NCBI GenBank assembly: GCA_024638885.1
Contig: JAHEJL010000001.1
Span: forward strand, 459,001-523,000
From: Coraliomargarita sp.
Lineage (GTDB): Bacteria > Verrucomicrobiota > Verrucomicrobiia > Opitutales > UBA953
Direction of reading: 5' to 3'
Length of the DNA: 64,000 nt
Translations under genes and position numbers: made by a program
Shown here: positions 8,413 to 16,961 of the stretch, one piece after another
Position numbering within the stretch: position 1 is the first letter of the stretch
How the letters are laid out: each line of letters opens with the position of its first letter
Notes under the pieces: model-generated
Seen by the model: only the letters and a program-made list of their open reading frames with translations
Told to the model about the DNA's origin: nothing
Databases searched by the model: none

Positions 8413-9186
8413 TCAAGCCCGACGGGGCTTTTTCCCGGCCGTGGCGCCGCCGTTCGCGGGCGCGGGCTCATACCAGTAACCGATGCCGTGGATGGTGCGC
8501 AGGCAGTCGAGCGACTTGCCGTGGTCGGCGTAGGCGTCGCGGATCTTGGCGATATATTGGTCGAGCGAGCGGCTGCGGATGTCGGCGTGCACGCCCCACA
8601 CGGCGTGGATCAGGCTGTGGCGGCTGATGATGACGCCGGGGTTCGCGTGCAGGTGGTAGAGGATGCCGAGCTCCTTGCGGCCGAGCTTCCGCTTCTTGCT
8701 GCCGGGGAAGACGATCTCGAGGCGCTCGGGGTGCACCTCCGCGCCGTTGAAGATGAAGACGCCGGTGCCGAGCGCGGCGTTGACGGTCAGGCGGCTGTCG
8801 CCCGCGGTCTCGCTGCGACGCAGCACGGCGCGGATGCGCGCGACGAGCTCGTCGGGATGGTGCGGCTTGCCCACGAAGTCGTCCGCGCCCGCCTCGAGGG
8901 CCTGCGCGACGCTCTGTCCGTCGCGTTGCGCGGAAAGGAAGATGACCGCCGGCGAGTGGCTCAGGCGGCGGATCTTGTCGAGCACCGCGAGGCCGTCGAG
9001 GTCCGCCAGGCTGGGGTCGAGCAGCACGAGATGCACGTACGATTCTCCGACGAACTTCAGCGCGGTGGCGCCTTTGTGGAAGACTTGGGTGGAGAGGCCG
9101 GCGTTCAGGAGTTGATCGGCGAGCGTGGCCGCGAGGCTGCGATCGTCTTCAATGATGACCACCAGTGGCTTCTGCTTGGGGCTCAT
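8413..9186 (-). CDS. OmpR/PhoB-family response regulator
   Basis: This 257-residue protein has an N-terminal receiver domain and a C-terminal winged helix. The receiver has the acidic pair in VVIIEDDRS, the phospho-acceptor Asp in LVLLDPSLADLDGL, Ser in VIFLSAQ and Lys in DFVGKPHHPDEL. The OmpR-type DNA-binding domain includes RKLGRKELGILYHL, 'SRHSLIHAVWG' and 'IHGIGYWYEP'. No histidine kinase gene is adjacent, so it is an orphan in this window. It should be a DNA-binding transcription regulator of unknown targets. The Lys/Arg-rich end (GKKPRRA) overlaps a small GC-rich hairpin. Confidence 0.9.
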   Translation of the reverse strand: MSPKQKPLVVIIEDDRSLAATLADQLLNAGLSTQVFHKGATALKFVGESYVHLVLLDPSLADLDGLAVLDKIRRLSHSPAVIFLSAQRDGQSVAQALEAGADDFVGKPHHPDELVARIRAVLRRSETAGDSRLTVNAALGTGVFIFNGAEVHPERLEIVFPGSKKRKLGRKELGILYHLHANPGVIISRHSLIHAVWGVHADIRSRSLDQYIAKIRDAYADHGKSLDCLRTIHGIGYWYEPAPANGGATAGKKPRRA

Positions 9187-9244
9187 GCAGAATCAGGGAG
9201 GGGGTAGACTAGGGGTATTCACTTATGTAAAAAACCTGCGGAGG

Positions 9245-9273
9245 TTGCCAAGCCTCATTAAATGACCTATTAT
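9245..9273 (+). promoter_or_regulatory. Sigma70-like promoter for the small protein at 9281
   Basis: TTGCCA (9245-9250) is separated by 17 bp from TATTAT (9268-9273), a good match to sigma70 consensus in a locally AT-rich stretch. The predicted start of transcription falls at about 9279-9281, on or next to the ATG, so the mRNA would be essentially leaderless. Read by eye only. Confidence 0.5.
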
Positions 9274-9280
9274 AGAAGAA

Positions 9281-9463
9281 ATGAGCGACATGCCTGAGCC
9301 GACGCCCGCCCGTAAGTGGGCCATCCGCATCTTCATGATCCTGTTCGTGGCCTCCGCGGCCTGGGCCGCCTGGTATGGCAACAAGCAGCAGCAGCTCCAT
9401 GGCGCGAAGTCCGACGGCAAGGCCAAGGACCCCTACGAAGACCGTAGCCTCTTCGGCCGCTGA
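9281..9463 (+). CDS. Small single-helix membrane protein
   Basis: This 60-residue protein has a short polar N-terminus (MSDMPEPTPARK). One membrane helix follows (WAIRIFMILFVASAAWAAWY), then a hydrophilic, charged tail rich in Lys/Asp (GAKSDGKAKDPYEDRSLFG). It could sit in the inner membrane with its tail in the periplasm or act as an accessory subunit; I do not recognise it. The start could also be the second ATG at 9290. Codon use is GC-rich at third positions, and a good promoter sits directly upstream, which supports a real gene. Confidence 0.6.
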   Translation: MSDMPEPTPARKWAIRIFMILFVASAAWAAWYGNKQQQLHGAKSDGKAKDPYEDRSLFGR

Positions 9464-9504
9464 GACCCCCGGGGAGGGGGTGGGGGACAGTCTTTTCAAA
9501 AATC

Positions 9505-9532
9505 TTGACCAGTGGGGGTTCGTTCCTAAGTT
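9505..9532 (+). promoter_or_regulatory. Candidate tRNA-Glu promoter
   Basis: TTGACC (9505-9510) and TAAGTT (9527-9532) are spaced by 16 bp. They lie about 18 bp upstream of the tRNA 5' end, in an AT-richer pocket. The -35 is near consensus; the -10 is weak. Confidence 0.35.
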
Positions 9533-9549
9533 CCTCACTTCCACCGACC

Positions 9550-9627
9550 GCCTCCTTCGTCTAGCCCGGTCCAGGACACCTCGTTTTCACTGAGGTAACT
9601 GGGGTTCGAATCCCCAAGGGGGCGCCA
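9550..9627 (+). tRNA. tRNA-Glu (anticodon UUC), CCA encoded
   Basis: The cloverleaf can be folded by hand. The acceptor stem GCCTCCT pairs with AGGGGGC. The anticodon stem CCTCG (9579-9583) pairs with TGAGG around the loop TTTTCAC, giving anticodon TTC at 9586-9588. The T arm is TGGGG-TTCGAAT-CCCCA. The discriminator is G and the 3' CCA (9625-9627) is genome-encoded. Confidence 0.95.
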
Positions 9628-9647
9628 GGTGGAAGCTTTTCAGATCG

Positions 9648-9685
9648 ACCTCTCCGCAAGGGGAGGGAGGTCCGTTATTTCCGGG
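9648..9685 (+). terminator. Possible terminator after tRNA-Glu
   Basis: An imperfect hairpin GACCTCTCC-GCAA-GGGGAGGGAGGTC lies 20 bp after the tRNA. It is followed by CCGTTATTT, a short T-containing run. The position suits termination of the tRNA transcript, but the U-tract is weak. Confidence 0.4.
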
Positions 9686-9763
9686 TTACTCACATTACCC
9701 CTTGCCTAGGTTCAAAAATTATTGAAACATCAGGACGCCCCTCGCCCGCTTGGGCCGAACCTG

Positions 9764-10285
9764 ATGAAGCCCCCCTCAGATAAGTCCGCCGGCCGACGGA
9801 AAAGCCGCCCTTCTTTCGAGCCCCTCCAGCCGCATGAGATCGAGCTGGCGGATTTCTTCGTCCGCATGGCCGGCATCCTGGGCGTCCCGCGCTCGGTCGC
9901 CGAAATCTACGCCCTGTTGTATATTTCGCCTAATCCCCTGGATTTCGACCACATCCAAGGCCGCCTCGGCATGAGCAAAGGTTCTGTCAGCCAAGGACTT
10001 AAGTTCCTCCGCGGGCATGAGATGATCCTCTCCGTCAAGGAGCAGGGATCCCGCCGCGAACGCTGGCAGCCGACGCCTTCCCTGGCCGCCTCGCTCGTCG
10101 CGCTCCTGCGCAGCCAATTCCTGCCCGCCCTCGAACAGGCCCAGCCCTCCCTGCAACGCGTCCTCGCTGACGCCCAGCAACGCGGCACCCAGCCCGAAGT
10201 CATCGAGCGCCTCTCCCGCCTCAATCGCTGGAACAGCCGAGCCCTCGAGCTCGCGCCGCTGCTCCTCCCGCCTCCGGGCGCCTGA
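9764..10285 (+). CDS. GbsR/MarR-type winged-helix transcriptional regulator
   Basis: The protein is 173 residues from ATG 9764; a TTG at 9722 would extend it by 14 residues. After a basic N-terminus (SAGRRKSRPSF) comes a winged helix-turn-helix. The sequence GVPRSVAEIYALLYIS, 'DFDHIQGRLGMSKGSVSQGL' and 'LRGHEMILSVKEQGSRRERW' is typical of the GbsR/MarR group. The helical C-terminal part probably dimerises. GbsR proteins are repressors of varied targets. Here it stands at the upstream end of the polysaccharide locus, which makes it a candidate regulator of that locus, by position only. The ligand is unknown. Confidence 0.8.
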   Translation: MKPPSDKSAGRRKSRPSFEPLQPHEIELADFFVRMAGILGVPRSVAEIYALLYISPNPLDFDHIQGRLGMSKGSVSQGLKFLRGHEMILSVKEQGSRRERWQPTPSLAASLVALLRSQFLPALEQAQPSLQRVLADAQQRGTQPEVIERLSRLNRWNSRALELAPLLLPPPGA

Positions 10286-10378
10286 CCCTTTCTGCCGGCT
10301 CGGCCGGTGACAGTCCTTTTCACCCGTACGTGCACGCGAAATCGCCTCCACGTGCGGTAGCCTGCCCGAACACCGCAA

Positions 10379-10442
10379 ACAAAGGGAAACCGGAGACCGG
10401 ATCGTGAGCAGTCCCTCCGCCGATCTTCCGGTCCCCCTTTGC
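10379..10442. repeat. Family A palindrome, copy 2
   Basis: Left arm CAAAGGGAAACCGGAGACCG (from 10379) and right arm TTCCGGTCCCCCTTTG surround a short loop. The outer GCCACC units are absent. It sits 16 bp upstream of the cytidylyltransferase start, in the 173-bp gap after the GbsR-like gene; the rest of the gap shows nothing else. Confidence 0.75.
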
Positions 10443-10458
10443 TCTCCTGAATCTCCTC

Positions 10459-10896
10459 ATGCGTATCGCCATCACCTCCGGCTACTTCGACCCGATGCAT
10501 CGCGGTCACCTTGAACTCCTCGAGCTCTCCCGCGCCCAAGGCGACGTGCTCTGGGTCATCGTCAACACCGACGCCCAGGCGGCCCTCAAGAAGGGCAAGG
10601 CCTTCATCGACCAGGACACGCGCCTCGCGGTGACCTCCGCCCTCCGCGTCGTGGACCGCGCGGTGCTCTCGATCGACGCCGACGGCTCGGTCTGCGCCAC
10701 CCTCGACTGGCTCATCGGCGAAGCCAAGGCCCAGGGCCATGAGGCCGTCTTCTGCAAGGGCGGCGACCGCAACGCCGGCAACATCCCGGAGATGACCGTC
10801 CTGGACAAGCACGGCGCGAAGCTCATCGACGGCCTCGGCGCCAAGATCGACAGCAGCTCCCGCATCATCGCCGGCGCGAAAAAACCTTCCGCCTGA
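10459..10896 (+). CDS. Cytidylyltransferase-family nucleotidyltransferase (RfaE-II/TagD-like)
   Basis: This 145-residue protein has the nucleotidyltransferase HxGH signature in GYFDPMHRGHLELLE. It also has 'WVIVNTDAQAALKKGKAFI', 'TRLAVTSALRVVD' and 'AVFCKGGDRNAGNIPE', where the basic C-terminal signature would lie. Such enzymes activate sugar or polyol phosphates to NDP forms, for example D-glycero-D-manno-heptose-1-P or glycerol-3-P. No heptose kinase or epimerase gene is nearby, so the substrate is open. It is 27 bp upstream of gmd and likely co-transcribed with it. Confidence 0.8.
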   Translation: MRIAITSGYFDPMHRGHLELLELSRAQGDVLWVIVNTDAQAALKKGKAFIDQDTRLAVTSALRVVDRAVLSIDADGSVCATLDWLIGEAKAQGHEAVFCKGGDRNAGNIPEMTVLDKHGAKLIDGLGAKIDSSSRIIAGAKKPSA

Positions 10897-10923
10897 ACCG
10901 AACCCCCTCTAACACATCCCCAC

Positions 10924-11985
10924 ATGAAAAAGCGCGCGCTCATCACCGGCATCACCGGCCAGGACGGCTCCTACCTCGCCGAGTTCCTCCTCGGCAAGGG
11001 CTACGAGGTCCATGGCCTCATCCGCCGCTCCTCCTCCTTCAACACCTCGCGCATCGAGCACCTCTACATGGAGGACCTCGTCCGCGACATCCACACGAAG
11101 AAGATCCAGCTCCACTACGGCGACCTCGGCGACTCCACGAACCTCATCCGCGTCATCGGCGACGTCCAGCCCGACGAGATCTATAACCTCGGCGCGATGT
11201 CGCACGTGAAGGTCTCCTTCGACGTCCCGGAATACACCGCCGACACCGACGGCATCGGCACGCTCCGCCTGCTCGAGGCCATCCGCATCCTGAAGATGGA
11301 GAAGAAGGTCCGCATCTACCAGGCCTCCACCTCCGAGCTCTACGGCAAGGTCGTCGAAGTCCCGCAGTCCGAGACGACGCCCTTCTACCCGCGCAGCCCG
11401 TACGGCGTCGCCAAGATCTACGCCTACTGGATCACCCGCAACTACCGCGAGGCCTACGGCATGTTCGCCTCCAACGGCATCCTCTTCAACCACGAGTCCG
11501 AACGCCGCGGCGAGACCTTCGTCACCCGCAAGATCTCCCTCGCCGTCGCCAACATCGTCCACGGCCGCCAGGACTGCCTCTACCTCGGCAACCTCTCCGC
11601 GCAGCGCGACTGGGGCTACGCCCCGGACTTCGTGCAGTGCATGTGGCTCATCCTGCAGCATAAGCAGCCCGACGACTTCGTCATCGCGACCGGCAAGATG
11701 TACACCGTCCGCGAATTCTGCACCCACGCCTTCCGCCGCGCCGGCATCGAGCTCGACTGGCAGGGCACGGGCGTCGACGAGAAGGGCGTCGACCGCAAGT
11801 CGGGCAAGACGCTCGTCGCCGTCGACCCGCGCTACTTCCGCCCGACCGAGGTCGAGCAGCTGCTCGGCAACCCGGCCAAGGCCGTCCGCGAGCTGGGCTG
11901 GAATCCGCAGCAGACCTCCTTCGAGCAGCTGGTGCAGAAGATGGTCGACCATGACCTGAAGACGGTCGCCCACGCGAACCGCTGA
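10924..11985 (+). CDS. gmd: GDP-mannose 4,6-dehydratase
   Basis: This 353-residue extended SDR converts GDP-D-mannose to GDP-4-keto-6-deoxy-D-mannose. The NAD(P)-binding motif is [15 protein letters not shown], and '[15 protein letters not shown]' is characteristic of Gmd. The catalytic Thr/Ser region is [11 protein letters not shown] with YxxxK in [12 protein letters not shown]. '[18 protein letters not shown]' is also diagnostic. It makes the precursor for GDP-fucose through the coupled fcl, and possibly for the ColD-like enzyme at 57.3 kb. Stop and fcl start overlap (TGATG). Confidence 0.96.
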   Translation: MKKRALITGITGQDGSYLAEFLLGKGYEVHGLIRRSSSFNTSRIEHLYMEDLVRDIHTKKIQLHYGDLGDSTNLIRVIGDVQPDEIYNLGAMSHVKVSFDVPEYTADTDGIGTLRLLEAIRILKMEKKVRIYQASTSELYGKVVEVPQSETTPFYPRSPYGVAKIYAYWITRNYREAYGMFASNGILFNHESERRGETFVTRKISLAVANIVHGRQDCLYLGNLSAQRDWGYAPDFVQCMWLILQHKQPDDFVIATGKMYTVREFCTHAFRRAGIELDWQGTGVDEKGVDRKSGKTLVAVDPRYFRPTEVEQLLGNPAKAVRELGWNPQQTSFEQLVQKMVDHDLKTVAHANR

Positions 11986-12926
11986 TGGATCGTTCCGCGA
12001 AGATCTACGTCGCCGGCCACCGCGGGATGGTCGGCTCCGCCATCGTCCGCGCGCTCCGCGCCGCGGGCCATGCGCACGTGGTCACGCGCACGTCCGCCGA
12101 ACTCGACCTCCGCGACGGCGCCGCGACCCGCGCGTTCCTCGCCGCCGAGCGCCCGGCCTACGTCGTCATGGCCGCCGCCCGCGTCGGCGGCATCAAGGCC
12201 AACTCGACCGAGCCGTACGACTTCCTCTACGACAACCTCGCGATGGCGGCCAACGTCATCGACGGCGCCCGCCTCGCCGGCGTCCGCAAGCTGCTCTTCC
12301 TCGGCTCGAGCTGCATCTACCCGAAGCTGGCCGCGCAGCCGATCCGCGAGGACTCGCTGCTGACCGGTCCGCTCGAGGTCACCAACGAGGCCTACGCGGT
12401 CGCGAAGATCGCCGGCATCAAGCTCTGCGACCACGCGCGCGCCCAGTACGGCTGCGACTTCATCAGCGCGATGCCCTGCAACCTCTACGGCACGGGCGAC
12501 AACTTCTCCCTCGAGCACTCGCACGTGCTGCCGGCCCTCATCCGCAAGATGCACGAGGCCAAGCTCCGCGGCGACGCGTCCCTGAAGCTCTGGGGTACGG
12601 GCACGCCGCTCCGCGAATTCCTGCACGCCGACGACCTCGCCGAGGCCTGCGTGCTCCTGCTCGAACGCTACTCGCAGGCCGGCCACATCAACGTGGGTTC
12701 GGGCGAGGAACTTTCGATCCGCCAGCTGGCCGACCTCATCGCCCAGGTGGTCGGATTCACGGGCCGCCTGGAATTCGACCCTTCGATGCCCGACGGCACG
12801 CCGCGCAAGCTGATGGATGTCTCACGCATCCGCGCCCTCGGCTGGAAGCCGCGCCTCTCGCTCGCCGAAGGCATCCGTGGCGCCTACGCCTGGTATCTCG
12901 CGAACGCCGCCGAAGCGCGGAAGTAA
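11985..12926 (+). CDS. fcl: GDP-L-fucose synthase (epimerase/reductase)
   Basis: This 313-residue SDR converts GDP-4-keto-6-deoxymannose to GDP-L-fucose. Features are [17 protein letters not shown], '[15 protein letters not shown]', the catalytic '[16 protein letters not shown]', '[12 protein letters not shown]' (Tyr-x3-Lys) and '[19 protein letters not shown]'. All are signature blocks of Fcl/WcaG. It overlaps the gmd stop by one base. GDP-fucose made here could feed the GT10 fucosyltransferase at 58.5 kb. A long family A repeat follows. Confidence 0.96.
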   Translation: MDRSAKIYVAGHRGMVGSAIVRALRAAGHAHVVTRTSAELDLRDGAATRAFLAAERPAYVVMAAARVGGIKANSTEPYDFLYDNLAMAANVIDGARLAGVRKLLFLGSSCIYPKLAAQPIREDSLLTGPLEVTNEAYAVAKIAGIKLCDHARAQYGCDFISAMPCNLYGTGDNFSLEHSHVLPALIRKMHEAKLRGDASLKLWGTGTPLREFLHADDLAEACVLLLERYSQAGHINVGSGEELSIRQLADLIAQVVGFTGRLEFDPSMPDGTPRKLMDVSRIRALGWKPRLSLAEGIRGAYAWYLANAAEARK

Positions 12927-12937
12927 AGGCAACGCTT

Positions 12938-13119
12938 CGGGTGGCCGGTGGCGGCCCCGGGCCTCAGGTGGCAGGATGACTTCCGCTGAAAAGGAGACCG
13001 GAAACCGGGAAGTATGCTTCGGACATATGTCTCCCGCCAATCATCCGGTCTCCGGTTTCCCGTCGGCTGCCAACTTCCCCGCCACCCGCCACCTGAGGCT
13101 GCCACCCGCCACCTGAAAC
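12938..13119. repeat. Family A palindrome with outer arms, copy 3
   Basis: Inner arms are GGAGACCGGAAACCGGG (about 12990-13009) and CCGGTCTCCGGTTTCCCG (about 13045-13062). They are flanked by outer arms of GGTGG(C/A) units on the left and CCGCCACC units on the right. The loop carries GAAGTATGCTTCGGACATAT. It fills the fcl-kdsB gap. Confidence 0.8.
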
Positions 13120-13142
13120 TTTCCGCCCACTCATTTAATCCC

Positions 13143-13877
13143 ATGTCCACCGTCACCCTCTGCATCCCCGCCCGCATCGCTTCCACGCGCCTGCCGCGCA
13201 AGGTCCTGCTCGACCTCGGCGGCAAGCCGGTCGTGCAGCATGTCTGGGAACGCGCGAAGCAGGTCCGCCAGGCGGGCCGCGTCGTGCTGCTCACCGATTC
13301 CGAGGAGGTCGCCACGGTCGCCCGCGGTTTCGGCGCCGAGGTGCTGATGACCGATCCGGCCTGTCCTTCCGGCACCGCCCGCATGGCGAGCGTCATCGAC
13401 AGGCTTCCGGGCGAATTCTTCCTCAACGTCCAGGGCGACGAGCCGTTCATCCAGCCCGACCTGCTTGACGGCCTCATCACGCGATGGAAGGAGACGAAGT
13501 GCCCGCTGGTGACCGCGGTCTCCAAGATCCACGCCACCGAACGCCTGCTCGCCGCCAGCGTGGTCAAGGTGGTCCGCGCCGAGAACGGCGAGGCGATCTA
13601 TTTCTCCCGCAGCCCGATCCCGCACCTGCGCGGCGTCGAGCCGTCCGAATGGGTGAAGCGCCGCGACTACTGGGTGCACATCGGCGTCTACGGCTACGAC
13701 CGCGCGACGCTCGCCGGTTATGCCCAGCTGAAGCCGACCGAACTCGAAGCCGTCGAATCGCTCGAGCAGCTCCGCTTCCTCGCCCACGGCCTCACCTTCC
13801 AGACCGTCGTCACCGACTATCATCCCGTCGCCATCGATACCCCTGAGGATCTCGAGGCCGCGCGGAAGATGGTGTGA
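13143..13877 (+). CDS. kdsB: 3-deoxy-manno-octulosonate cytidylyltransferase
   Basis: This 244-residue enzyme couples KDO to CTP, giving CMP-KDO for the LPS inner core. Motifs include the nucleotide loop IPARIASTRLPRKVL, 'TDPACPSGTARMASV', 'VQGDEPFIQP', 'YFSRSPIPHLR' and 'IGVYGYDRATL'. All are standard for KdsB, and the length is normal. ATG 13143 was chosen because the open frame upstream runs through the repeat. The presence of kdsB and kdsD shows that the organism makes KDO-type LPS. Repeats on both sides isolate it from neighbours. Confidence 0.95.
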   Translation: MSTVTLCIPARIASTRLPRKVLLDLGGKPVVQHVWERAKQVRQAGRVVLLTDSEEVATVARGFGAEVLMTDPACPSGTARMASVIDRLPGEFFLNVQGDEPFIQPDLLDGLITRWKETKCPLVTAVSKIHATERLLAASVVKVVRAENGEAIYFSRSPIPHLRGVEPSEWVKRRDYWVHIGVYGYDRATLAGYAQLKPTELEAVESLEQLRFLAHGLTFQTVVTDYHPVAIDTPEDLEAARKMV

Positions 13878-13893
13878 CGACGCAAATATCGTT

Positions 13894-14048
13894 TCGGGTG
13901 GCCGGTGGCAGCCCCGGGTCCCGGGTGGCTGGATAACTTCCGCTCAAAGGGAGACCGGAGACCGGAAAGTTTCCTTCGGTCATTAGCAAACCCCCAGCCG
14001 ATCATCCGGTCTCCGGTTTCCCATTATCTGTCATTATTCCCGCCACGG
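13894..14048. repeat. Family A palindrome with outer arms, copy 4
   Basis: CTCAAAGGGAGACCGGAGAC (from 13943) and CCGGTCTCCGGTTTCCC (14006-14022) form the inner arms. The left outer arm is GGGTGGCCGGTGGCAGCC, and the right outer arm is shortened (CCCGCCACGGG). The loop reads CTTCGGTCATTAGC...CCCCAGCCGATCAT, closely like the loop edges of the gene-bearing copy at 35531. Confidence 0.8.
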
Positions 14049-14102
14049 GAACGTCTCTCCTCTCTCTCCTCAAAACTCTAAACTCCATCCTCTCGTCACC
14101 CC

Positions 14103-15077
14103 ATGACCACTCCTCTCCATTCCGCCCGCGCGTTGCTCCAGGCCGAAGCCTCCGCGCTCGCCGAACTCGCGACGCGTCTTGATGGCGCCTTCACGCAGGC
14201 GGTCGACCTCATCGCCGGCCATCCCGGCAAGGTCGTGCTCTGCGGCGTCGGCAAGTCCGGCCTCATCGGCCAGAAGATCGCCGCGACGCTCTGCAGCACC
14301 GGCACGCCCGCCATCTTCCTCCATGCCGCCGACGCCGTGCACGGCGACCTCGGCATCCTGCAGGCCGGCGATCCGGTCGTGCTTCTCTCGCGTTCGGGCA
14401 CCACGGCCGAGCTCGTCCGCCTCATCCCGGTCCTCCGCTCCTTCAAGTCCCCGATCGTCGCGATCGTCGGCAACACGCAGTCGCCCCTGGCGACCCAGGC
14501 CGACGTGGTCCTCGACATCGGCGCCCGCCCGGAAGCCGACCCGCTCGGCCTCGTGCCGACGACGAGCGCGCTGCTCACGCTCGCGCTCGGCGACGCCCTC
14601 GCCGCCGCCCTGATGACGAAGCGCGGGTTCGGCGCCTCCGACTTCGCCCGCTTCCACCCCGCCGGCCAGCTCGGCCGCAACCTCACGCTCACGGTCGGCG
14701 AAGCGCTCCAGCCGCTCGACCGCTGCGCCTGCGCCAAGCCCGGCGACTCGCTGCGCGACACGGTCATCGCGATGACCCGCCACCCGCACGGCGCCGCCTG
14801 CGTCCTCGCCGCCGACGGCACGCTCGCCGGGCTCATCACCGACGGCGACCTCCGTCGCGCGCTCGGTCGCGGCGTCGACATCAACACGGCCCGCGCCGCC
14901 GACATCATGACGGTCAACCCCGTGCGCGCCCACGCGCCGATGTCGCTCGGCGAAGCCGCGCGCATCATGGAAGACCGCCCGTCGCAGATCTCCGTGCTCC
15001 CCGTCACCGACGCTGCCACCCACCGCTGCCTCGGCCTGATCCGCATCCACGATATTTATCAGGCAGGGATCGTGTGA
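14103..15077 (+). CDS. kdsD: Arabinose-5-phosphate isomerase (KdsD/GutQ/KpsF)
   Basis: This 324-residue enzyme interconverts ribulose-5-P and arabinose-5-P, the first committed step to KDO. An N-terminal SIS domain has VVLCGVGKSGLIGQKIA, 'HAADAVHGDLG' and 'LLSRSGTTAEL'. Two C-terminal CBS repeats follow ('AACVLAADGTLAGLITDGDLRRAL' region and the 'ADIMTVNPV' region). 'HPAGQLGRNL' in the linker is a KdsD signature. Length is typical. It lies between two long family A repeats, downstream of kdsB. Confidence 0.94.
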   Translation: MTTPLHSARALLQAEASALAELATRLDGAFTQAVDLIAGHPGKVVLCGVGKSGLIGQKIAATLCSTGTPAIFLHAADAVHGDLGILQAGDPVVLLSRSGTTAELVRLIPVLRSFKSPIVAIVGNTQSPLATQADVVLDIGARPEADPLGLVPTTSALLTLALGDALAAALMTKRGFGASDFARFHPAGQLGRNLTLTVGEALQPLDRCACAKPGDSLRDTVIAMTRHPHGAACVLAADGTLAGLITDGDLRRALGRGVDINTARAADIMTVNPVRAHAPMSLGEAARIMEDRPSQISVLPVTDAATHRCLGLIRIHDIYQAGIV

Positions 15078-15092
15078 CGAGTAAGCCAAGTA

Positions 15093-15255
15093 TCCGGTGG
15101 CAGGTGGCGGCCCCGGGACTCGGGTGGCAGGATGACTTTCACTCAAAGGGAGACCGGGAACCGGGAAGTATGCTTCGGGCATATATCCCAAGCCAATTAT
15201 CCGGTCTCCGGTTTCCCCTCGGCTGACATTATTCCCGCCACCCGCCACCTGAAAC
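15093..15255. repeat. Family A palindrome with outer arms, copy 5
   Basis: Left outer arm CCGGTGGCAGGTGGCGGCCC, inner arms CTCAAAGGGAGACCGGGAAC (from 15142) and CCGGTCTCCGGTTTCCC (15201-15217), and right outer arm CCCGCCACCCGCCACCTG. The loop GAAGTATGCTTCGGGCATAT is nearly identical to copies 3 and 8. Confidence 0.82.
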
Positions 15256-15289
15256 GTTCCGCCACCTACCAGCTTGCCCCTTCATTTAA

Positions 15290-16960
15290 ATGTCTTCCTC
15301 CCAACCCAAATTCACCTCCCGTGAACTGACGGTGATGATCCTCGCGGGGATCATCCTCGTGCTCGCGCCGTTGGGCTGGGGCGGGGTGGTGCTCTGGACG
15401 GTCGCCGCGGCGCTCGGCTTCGCGACCGCCGCTTTCGTCGCGGTCATCGCCGAGGCCCGCACGCAACGCCATGCGCTGGTGGTCTGGTTCCTCGGCCTGC
15501 TGCTCGCCTTGGTCGGCGCTTCCCAGGAAGGCGCCGCGCCCTGGACCTATCGCTGGCTCGACTACGTCTGCTTCCCGGCCTGCGCGCTCCTCGGTTCTGC
15601 CGTCGCGCTCTTCCTGCTTTCTCGCGACCTGACGTCGCGTCCGGCCGCCGAGCTCCGCCGCGACCTCTTCCGTTCGGTGCCGTTCTGGGCCGGCCTCGCG
15701 CTCTTCGCTTACATCGCCGTCCAGGACTTCAACGCGTGGGGCGTCGTCGTCGACCGCGAGGCTTTCTGGGCGAAGCAGGGTCTGCCCGGCATCGACGTCG
15801 GCAAGTTCGACGTCCGTCCGCAGCCTTACCTCCATTGGTTGCCCTCCGGCCTGAACGCCCCGTTCTCCGCCGCCGACACCACGCAGCCGCCGATGAACGC
15901 CTGGCGCCAGCTGATGGTCATCGCCGCGCCTTGGCTCCTGTTCTGCGCCTTGCACGTCGGCCTCACCCGTCGCCGTGGTTACGTACTGCTCGTCTGGCTC
16001 TCGGTGCTCGCCGCCTTGGCCATCGGCGCCTTCGGTTTCCTCAACCAGCATTCTTCCGGCACGATCCTCGGTTATCCCGTGCCGTATAATACTCGGTGCT
16101 TCGGCACGTTCATCAGCCGTAATCACGCCGGGGTCTACCTCTACCTGCACGCCGCCCTCGCGCTCGGTCTCACGTTCTGGCACATCCGACGCGCGGGCGA
16201 GAACGCGATGAAGGGCGGCCCCCACCTGGTCTCCGCCTTCCTCGCCTTCGGCCTCGCGCTGCTCGCCGCGCTCACGGGCAGCACCGCCGCGGTCGGCGTC
16301 GTCCTCGCGGTCATCTTCCTCTCGGTGCCCTTGGTCTACTTCTTCGGCTTCCCCGGCTCGCGCGGCTCGCGCCGCCAGATCGTCCTCGTGACGGGCGCGG
16401 CGATGCTGCTGTCCGCGGCGGCCATCCTGGTCACCGCCGACCTCAAGCCGCTGGTCGAACGCTTCAAGACGAAGACCGAAAGCTTCCAGCAGACCGGCGC
16501 CGACGACCGTGCGCCGCTGCGTCGGGCGACCTGGGCGCTCATCAACGACGGCGGTTGGACCGGCCGCGCCTGGGTGGGCTTCGGCGCCGGTTCCTATCGC
16601 TGGATCTCCCCGCCTTACCAGGCGCAGCAGAAAGAACTCCAGGGCAAGGACGGCAAACTCTTCTACCGCGCGATCCACGCCCACAACGACTGGCTCGAGA
16701 TGCTCGCCGACTGGGGCGTGCTCGGCCTGCTCCCGGTGCTCGTCGCGCTCGGCTGGCTCGCCCGTCGTCTGGCGCGCGCGTTCCGTGGCGGTCACCCGGA
16801 GACCGTCCCGCTCGCCCTTGGCCTGACGTTCCTGCTGCTCCACGCCTGGGTCGACCTCCTCTTCTGGTTCACGCCGCTGATGTTCACCGCCGGCTTCATC
16901 GTCGCGGCGATGACCTGCCTCACGGAGCAGTCATCCTCCGAGCAGAAGCGCCTTCCTTAA
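15290..16960 (+). CDS. O-antigen ligase/polymerase-like (Wzy_C) membrane protein
   Basis: This 556-residue polytopic protein has about ten to twelve hydrophobic segments, for example LTVMILAGIILVLAPLGWGG, YVLLVWLSVLAALAIGAFGF and LVTGAAMLLSAAAILVTADL. A large periplasmic loop holds RCFGTFISRNHAGVYLYLHA and, near the C-terminus, the Wzy_C/WaaL-type sequence AIHAHNDWLEMLADWGVLGL. Proteins of this superfamily ligate or polymerise undecaprenyl-linked glycans at the periplasmic face. It could be the O-antigen ligase, since a second polymerase-like protein lies at 29.7 kb. One base separates its stop from the next gene's TTG start. Confidence 0.85.
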   Translation: MSSSQPKFTSRELTVMILAGIILVLAPLGWGGVVLWTVAAALGFATAAFVAVIAEARTQRHALVVWFLGLLLALVGASQEGAAPWTYRWLDYVCFPACALLGSAVALFLLSRDLTSRPAAELRRDLFRSVPFWAGLALFAYIAVQDFNAWGVVVDREAFWAKQGLPGIDVGKFDVRPQPYLHWLPSGLNAPFSAADTTQPPMNAWRQLMVIAAPWLLFCALHVGLTRRRGYVLLVWLSVLAALAIGAFGFLNQHSSGTILGYPVPYNTRCFGTFISRNHAGVYLYLHAALALGLTFWHIRRAGENAMKGGPHLVSAFLAFGLALLAALTGSTAAVGVVLAVIFLSVPLVYFFGFPGSRGSRRQIVLVTGAAMLLSAAAILVTADLKPLVERFKTKTESFQQTGADDRAPLRRATWALINDGGWTGRAWVGFGAGSYRWISPPYQAQQKELQGKDGKLFYRAIHAHNDWLEMLADWGVLGLLPVLVALGWLARRLARAFRGGHPETVPLALGLTFLLLHAWVDLLFWFTPLMFTAGFIVAAMTCLTEQSSSEQKRLP

Positions 16961-16961
16961 C

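Noticed and set aside
8415..8433. AAGCCC-GAC-GGGGCTT-TTT as a plus-strand terminator
   Set aside because: It has a short stem and T-run but lies inside the 3' end of the minus-strand regulator gene, and no plus-strand gene ends before it.
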